Shown here in pieces: positions 7,535-10,107 of a stretch of 10,107 nt of DNA. Position 1 is the stretch's first letter. Each line of letters opens with the position of its first letter. The notes below the pieces were generated by a model. The model searched no databases, had not been told where the DNA came from, and was given only the letters and a program-made list of their open reading frames with translations. This DNA comes from Pseudomonadota bacterium (lineage in GTDB: Bacteria > Pseudomonadota > Gammaproteobacteria > Xanthomonadales > Xanthomonadaceae): assembly GCA_023423855.1 (NCBI GenBank), contig JAFAEU010000258.1:1-10107 (forward strand), in the 5' to 3' direction. A program made the position numbers and the translations under genes.

Positions 7535-9307
7535 ATGCCCCCTTCCCCCCTGCGCCCCGCCCTGCCCGGCCTGCTGCTGGCCACCTGCCTGCTGGCGGGC
7601 TGCCGGACGCCCGCCACCGGGCCGGATGCACCATCGCCGGCGCGCGCTGACGGCATCGTCGCCATCGGCGCGGTACAGGGCGACGGCAAGGCCAGTCCCC
7701 TGCTCGACCGCAGCGTCACCGTCGAGGGCGTGGTCACCGGCAGCTTCGGCCGCGAGCTCGGCGGCTGGTTCGTGCAGGACGCGGGCGATGGCGACGAAGC
7801 CACCTCCGACGGCCTGTTCGTCATCGCGAACGACTCCGTGGCGCTGCGCGCGGGCGACCGGGTCCGCGTGCGCGGGCGCGTGATCGAACACGGCGAACCT
7901 GCCCGGGGCACGCTGACCGCGCTGCAGGCCGAGGCGATCGACGTGGTCGGCCGCGGCGACGTGGCGCCGGTCGTGGTCGACGGCGCACCCGGCGACTGGG
8001 AGCGCTTCGAAGGCATGCGGGTGCGCATCGACGCGCCGCTGACGATCAGCGGCCAGCACGAGCTCGCGCGCCGCGGCGTGCTGCACGCCAGCTTCGAGGG
8101 CCGGCTGTTCACGCCGACCGAACTCGCCCCGCCCGGCCCGGAGGCCGAACGCATCGCCGCCGGCAACGCCCGCCGCCGGCTGCTGCTCGACGACGCGCAG
8201 TCGCGCGAGAACCCGGGCGAGGCCTGGTACCTCGACGGCCAGCCCGCGCCGCGCACCGGCAGCGCGATCACCGGCGCCGAAGGCATCGTCGACCAGCGCT
8301 GGGGCGAGTTCCGGCTGCAGCTGACCGCGCCGCTGCGGATCGCGCCCGCGCCGCGCCCTGCCGCGCCGACCGTGCCCGGCAGCGTCCGCCTGGCCTCGTT
8401 CAACCTCGAGAACCTGTTCAACGGCGACGGCCGCGGCGGCGGCTTCCCCACCCCGCGCGGCGCCCGCACACCGGCGGAACTGGCGGCCCAGCTGGGCCGC
8501 CTGGTGGCGACGATCCGCGCGCTGGACCCGGACGTGGCGGCGCTGATGGAGCTGGAGAACGACGGCTACGGCCCCGACTCGGCCCTGGCCCAGCTGGTCG
8601 CCGCGCTCAACGCCGGCGACGGCGACTGGGCCTTCGTGGATGCGGGAAGCGGGCCGGGCACGGACGCGATCCGGGTCGGGCTGGTCTATCGCACCGCGCG
8701 GCTGCAGCCGCACGGCCGGCCGGCGGTGCTGGAAGGCGGTCCGTTCGGCGCGCGCAGCCGGGTGCCGCTGGCGCAGGCGTTTGTGCCGACGGCCGCAAAC
8801 GGAGCAGATGACGGCGTTTTCGTCGTCGTTGCCAACCACTTCAAGTCCAAAGGCTGCAGCGGCGCCGAAGGCACCGATCGCGACCAAGGTGATGGCCAGG
8901 CCTGCTGGAACGCGCTCCGGGTCGACTCCGCGCGCCGGCTGCTGGACTGGGTCTCCGGCGACCCGACCGGTTCCGGCAGCGATCTTGTCGCCATCGTCGG
9001 CGATTTCAACGCCTATGCGCAGGAGGATCCGGTTCGCCTGTTCCTGGAGCGCGGCTGGAAGGATGCGCTATCGGCCGCGAACGTCGTCGAACCCTACAGC
9101 TTCGTGTTCGACGGCCAGGCCGGGCGGCTGGACCACGCCCTGCTCAGCCCGGCGCTGGCGGCTCGGCTCGCGGGCGCGGCGGAATGGCACAGCAATGCCG
9201 ATGAGCCCAGGAACATCGGCGATCGTGAAGAGAACGAACGCGATCGTGCGGCAAGTCCATGGCGTAGTTCGGACCATGATCCGCTGCTGGTGGGCTTCGA
9301 TCTGTAG
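7535..9307 (+). CDS. ExeM/NucH-family extracellular endonuclease, predicted lipoprotein
   Basis: This is a 590-residue protein predicted to hydrolyse extracellular nucleic acid. The N-terminus is a lipoprotein signal: hydrophobic run 10-21, then lipobox LLAGC with C23 followed by Arg (no Asp at +2), pointing to the outer membrane. An OB-fold (YhcR type) spans about 41-140 (VTVEGVVTG, GGWFVQDAG, VRVRGRV). A linking region typical of ExeM proteins follows (RFEGMRVRI, GRLFTPTEL, NARRRLLLDD). The endonuclease/exonuclease/phosphatase domain runs from 283 to the end: FNLENLF (N290), MELEND (E341), VVANHFKSKGC (H435), GDFNAY (D490, N492), LDHALLS, and SSDHDP (D580, H581). All catalytic motifs are present. 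No lamin-tail or sorting domain is seen, so it is a short form of the family. GGGAG at 7525-7529 lies 5 nt before the ATG. GC falls in the last third (see findings). The exact substrate (DNA or also RNA) is not shown by sequence. Confidence 0.93.
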   Translation: MPPSPLRPALPGLLLATCLLAGCRTPATGPDAPSPARADGIVAIGAVQGDGKASPLLDRSVTVEGVVTGSFGRELGGWFVQDAGDGDEATSDGLFVIANDSVALRAGDRVRVRGRVIEHGEPARGTLTALQAEAIDVVGRGDVAPVVVDGAPGDWERFEGMRVRIDAPLTISGQHELARRGVLHASFEGRLFTPTELAPPGPEAERIAAGNARRRLLLDDAQSRENPGEAWYLDGQPAPRTGSAITGAEGIVDQRWGEFRLQLTAPLRIAPAPRPAAPTVPGSVRLASFNLENLFNGDGRGGGFPTPRGARTPAELAAQLGRLVATIRALDPDVAALMELENDGYGPDSALAQLVAALNAGDGDWAFVDAGSGPGTDAIRVGLVYRTARLQPHGRPAVLEGGPFGARSRVPLAQAFVPTAANGADDGVFVVVANHFKSKGCSGAEGTDRDQGDGQACWNALRVDSARRLLDWVSGDPTGSGSDLVAIVGDFNAYAQEDPVRLFLERGWKDALSAANVVEPYSFVFDGQAGRLDHALLSPALAARLAGAAEWHSNADEPRNIGDREENERDRAASPWRSSDHDPLLVGFDL

Positions 9308-9331
9308 CCGTGACATCGCAATAACCAACAA

Positions 9332-9412
9332 GGTGTCATCCCGAGCGTAGCGAGGGATCTTGCCTCCGCAGGCCCTGAAAGGCAGATCCCTCGCTACGCT
9401 CGGGATGACACC
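9332..9412. repeat. Large inverted repeat (REP/BIME-like) between convergent genes
   Basis: Two 29-nt arms, 9332-9360 and 9384-9412, are perfect reverse complements. The pairing extends 3 bp inward (GCC/GGC) past a single bulged T at 9361. The remaining loop is about 16 nt. Each arm holds the core GAGCGTAGCGA flanked by ATCCC and GGGAT, so each could also fold alone, the arrangement of two head-to-head REP units. The element starts 24 nt after the nuclease stop and ends 25 nt before the MerC stop, so its hairpin may end transcription or protect mRNA 3' ends from both sides. No transposase is nearby. Only this pair occurs in the window. Confidence 0.9.
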
Positions 9413-9437
9413 AGTAGGTAAGGTATCCATGCCGGCC

Positions 9438-9824
9438 TCAGCGCTCGCACGCCGGATGCGGCCGCCGCCGCCAGTTCCATACATGCGCCGAGGCCAGCAG
9501 CCCGCTGTCGGCCACCGTCAGCGGCGTTTCCAGCGTTTCGTCCGGCCAGCCCAGCGCCCCGGCCGCCAGGCCGGCGGCGCCGGCGAGGGCCAGCCCCACC
9601 AGCAGGACGGGCAGCGGCCGTTGTTGATGCGCGCGCCACAGCGCCAATCCGGCCAACGGCAAGGCGAAGGCGACGAACAGCCCGTGCACCCATTCCGCCT
9701 CACCGGCCGCCGCCAGGACCGGCAGCAGGGCGGTGGCCACCGGCAGCAGCAGGCAGTGGGCCAGGCACAGCGTCGACAGGCCGATCGCCGAGGCGTCGAG
9801 CATCGAGGTGAGGGAGGATTTCAT
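9438..9824 (-). CDS. MerC-domain membrane protein
   Basis: This 128-residue protein is nearly all hydrophobic, with about four membrane segments (roughly 12-38, 44-62, 70-90 and a weaker one near 104-116). The family signature is in the first segment: DASAIGLSTLCLAHCLLLP, with C20, H23 and C24 as possible metal ligands. A second landmark is SAHVWNWRRR near the C-terminus, followed by one more Cys. It fits the short MerC-domain family rather than the transposon mercury transporter MerC, which is longer and carries CAAC. Metal transport or sensing at the inner membrane is inferred; the metal is unknown and no mer genes are near. The ATG at 9824 has GGAG 5 nt upstream. The gene converges on the nuclease gene and is preceded by an AT-rich control region. 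Confidence 0.85.
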   Translation of the reverse strand: MKSSLTSMLDASAIGLSTLCLAHCLLLPVATALLPVLAAAGEAEWVHGLFVAFALPLAGLALWRAHQQRPLPVLLVGLALAGAAGLAAGALGWPDETLETPLTVADSGLLASAHVWNWRRRPHPACER

Positions 9825-9842
9825 CGGGGCTCCGGGCGCTGT

Positions 9843-9873
9843 TGTTACGTTATATCAATAACAGACCTGTCAA
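9843..9873 (-). promoter_or_regulatory. Control region of the MerC-domain gene: promoter hexamers with AT-rich palindrome
   Basis: Read on the minus strand, a perfect TTGACA (9873-9868) is followed after 13 bp by TATAAC (9854-9849); a weaker -10, TAACGT, sits at 15 bp. The palindrome GTTAT-ATCA-ATAAC (9849-9862) covers the -10 and spacer, and TGTTA (9843-9847) pairs with TAACA (9859-9863). The motif resembles Zur boxes (GTTATA-N-TATAAC type) but has a different centre spacing, so binding by Zur is only a suggestion. This is one of the most AT-rich stretches in the window. On the plus strand it lies about 65 bp upstream of the hydrolase gene and could influence both. Confidence 0.5.
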
Positions 9874-9913
9874 GCCCTGCCGGCGTCTTTCCGGCCAGCG
9901 GACGCCCGCCCGG

Positions 9914-9919
9914 TATCAT
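9914..9919 (+). promoter_or_regulatory. -10 hexamer placed for a leaderless hydrolase transcript
   Basis: TATCAT (5 of 6 matches to TATAAT) ends 6 nt before the ATG at 9926, which would put the transcription start at or next to the start codon. No Shine-Dalgarno sequence is present before the ATG, which agrees with a leaderless message. No good -35 is visible at 16-18 bp. A perfect 12-bp palindrome, CATGCCGGCATG (9917-9928), overlaps both the hexamer and the start codon. Confidence 0.45.
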
Positions 9920-9925
9920 GCCGGC

Positions 9926-10107
9926 ATGGCCACCCTCCCCGCCTTTCCCGCCGAAACCGGGACCCTGCTGCTGCCGGGGCCGGCGGGCACACTGGAAGTG
10001 TCGGTCGACCTGCCCGAGGCGGATACCGACGCCCTGCCGCTGGTCGCGATCGTCTGCCATCCGCTGCCGACCGAGGGCGGGACGATGCACAACAAGGTGG
10101 TGACGAT
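9926..10107 (+). CDS. Alpha/beta hydrolase, N-terminal part (cut by right edge)
   Basis: The first 60 codons of a predicted alpha/beta-hydrolase run off the right edge. After an N-terminal beta-rich stretch (TLLLPGPAGTLEVSVDLPE) comes LVAIVCHPLPTEGGTMHNKVV at about residues 40-60. This is the oxyanion-side signature CHPxPxxGGTMxNKVV of the small COG2945-type hydrolases. The nucleophile elbow and the catalytic Asp and His would lie outside the window, so activity and substrate cannot be judged. The ATG at 9926 is the natural start: it is the only one in frame before the conserved segment, and the ATG at 9918 is out of frame. It is divergent from the MerC-domain gene, with 101 bp between the starts. 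Confidence 0.85.
   Translation, partial: MATLPAFPAETGTLLLPGPAGTLEVSVDLPEADTDALPLVAIVCHPLPTEGGTMHNKVVT

Noticed and set aside
6902..8887. A 661-codon open frame on the minus strand across the cytochrome and nuclease genes
   Set aside because: It crosses two recognised genes, their terminator and their control regions, and its product is compositionally biased with no motif.
9332..9412. Insertion sequence or CRISPR array
   Set aside because: There are only two inverted arms, no transposase, no target-site duplication that I can see, and no series of spaced direct repeats.
9845..10090. Minus-strand frame opposite the hydrolase start
   Set aside because: It covers the MerC control region and lies antisense to a clear CHPxPxxGGTM hydrolase segment; it has no motif of its own.

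Overview
This is a chromosomal window from a high-GC gammaproteobacterium, most likely a member of the Xanthomonadaceae (Lysobacter/Luteimonas/Xanthomonas type). The basis is the roughly 70% or higher GC with strong G/C third-position bias, a recC-recB pair with no ptrA between the genes, a short membrane-anchored cytochrome c5, an ExeM/NucH-type nuclease, and what looks like a leaderless gene start. The genus call is inference from gene style, not from a marker gene.

Layout. Bases 1-6799 are filled by two minus-strand genes, recC (6799-3425) then recB (3428-1, its last ~60 or more codons lie beyond the left edge). They overlap by an ATGA and encode two of the three subunits of the RecBCD helicase-nuclease; recD would be expected just left of the window. 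Divergent from recC is a plus-strand gene for an inner-membrane cytochrome c5-type protein (6941-7456), with a good sigma-70-like promoter and followed by a hairpin terminator. Next on the plus strand is a 590-residue lipoprotein of the ExeM/NucH extracellular endonuclease family (7535-9307), with an OB-fold domain and a complete endonuclease/exonuclease/phosphatase catalytic domain. A large inverted repeat with two 29-nt arms (9332-9412) sits midway between this gene and a convergent minus-strand MerC-domain membrane protein (9824-9438). The MerC gene starts below an AT-rich palindrome with promoter-like hexamers. The right edge holds the first 60 codons of an alpha/beta hydrolase (9926 onward) that appears to be leaderless.

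How it fits together. recC and recB act in double-strand break repair and in degradation of foreign linear DNA. The other genes look like independent housekeeping or accessory transcription units: electron transfer, extracellular nucleic-acid breakdown, metal handling, and a hydrolase. I see no tRNA, rRNA, CRISPR array, transposase, phage gene or toxin-antitoxin pair, and nothing that is clearly a new multi-gene system. The most interesting items are the altered Chi-pocket residues in RecC, the inverted repeat between convergent genes, the palindromic control region of the MerC gene, and the GC drop in the last third of the nuclease gene.
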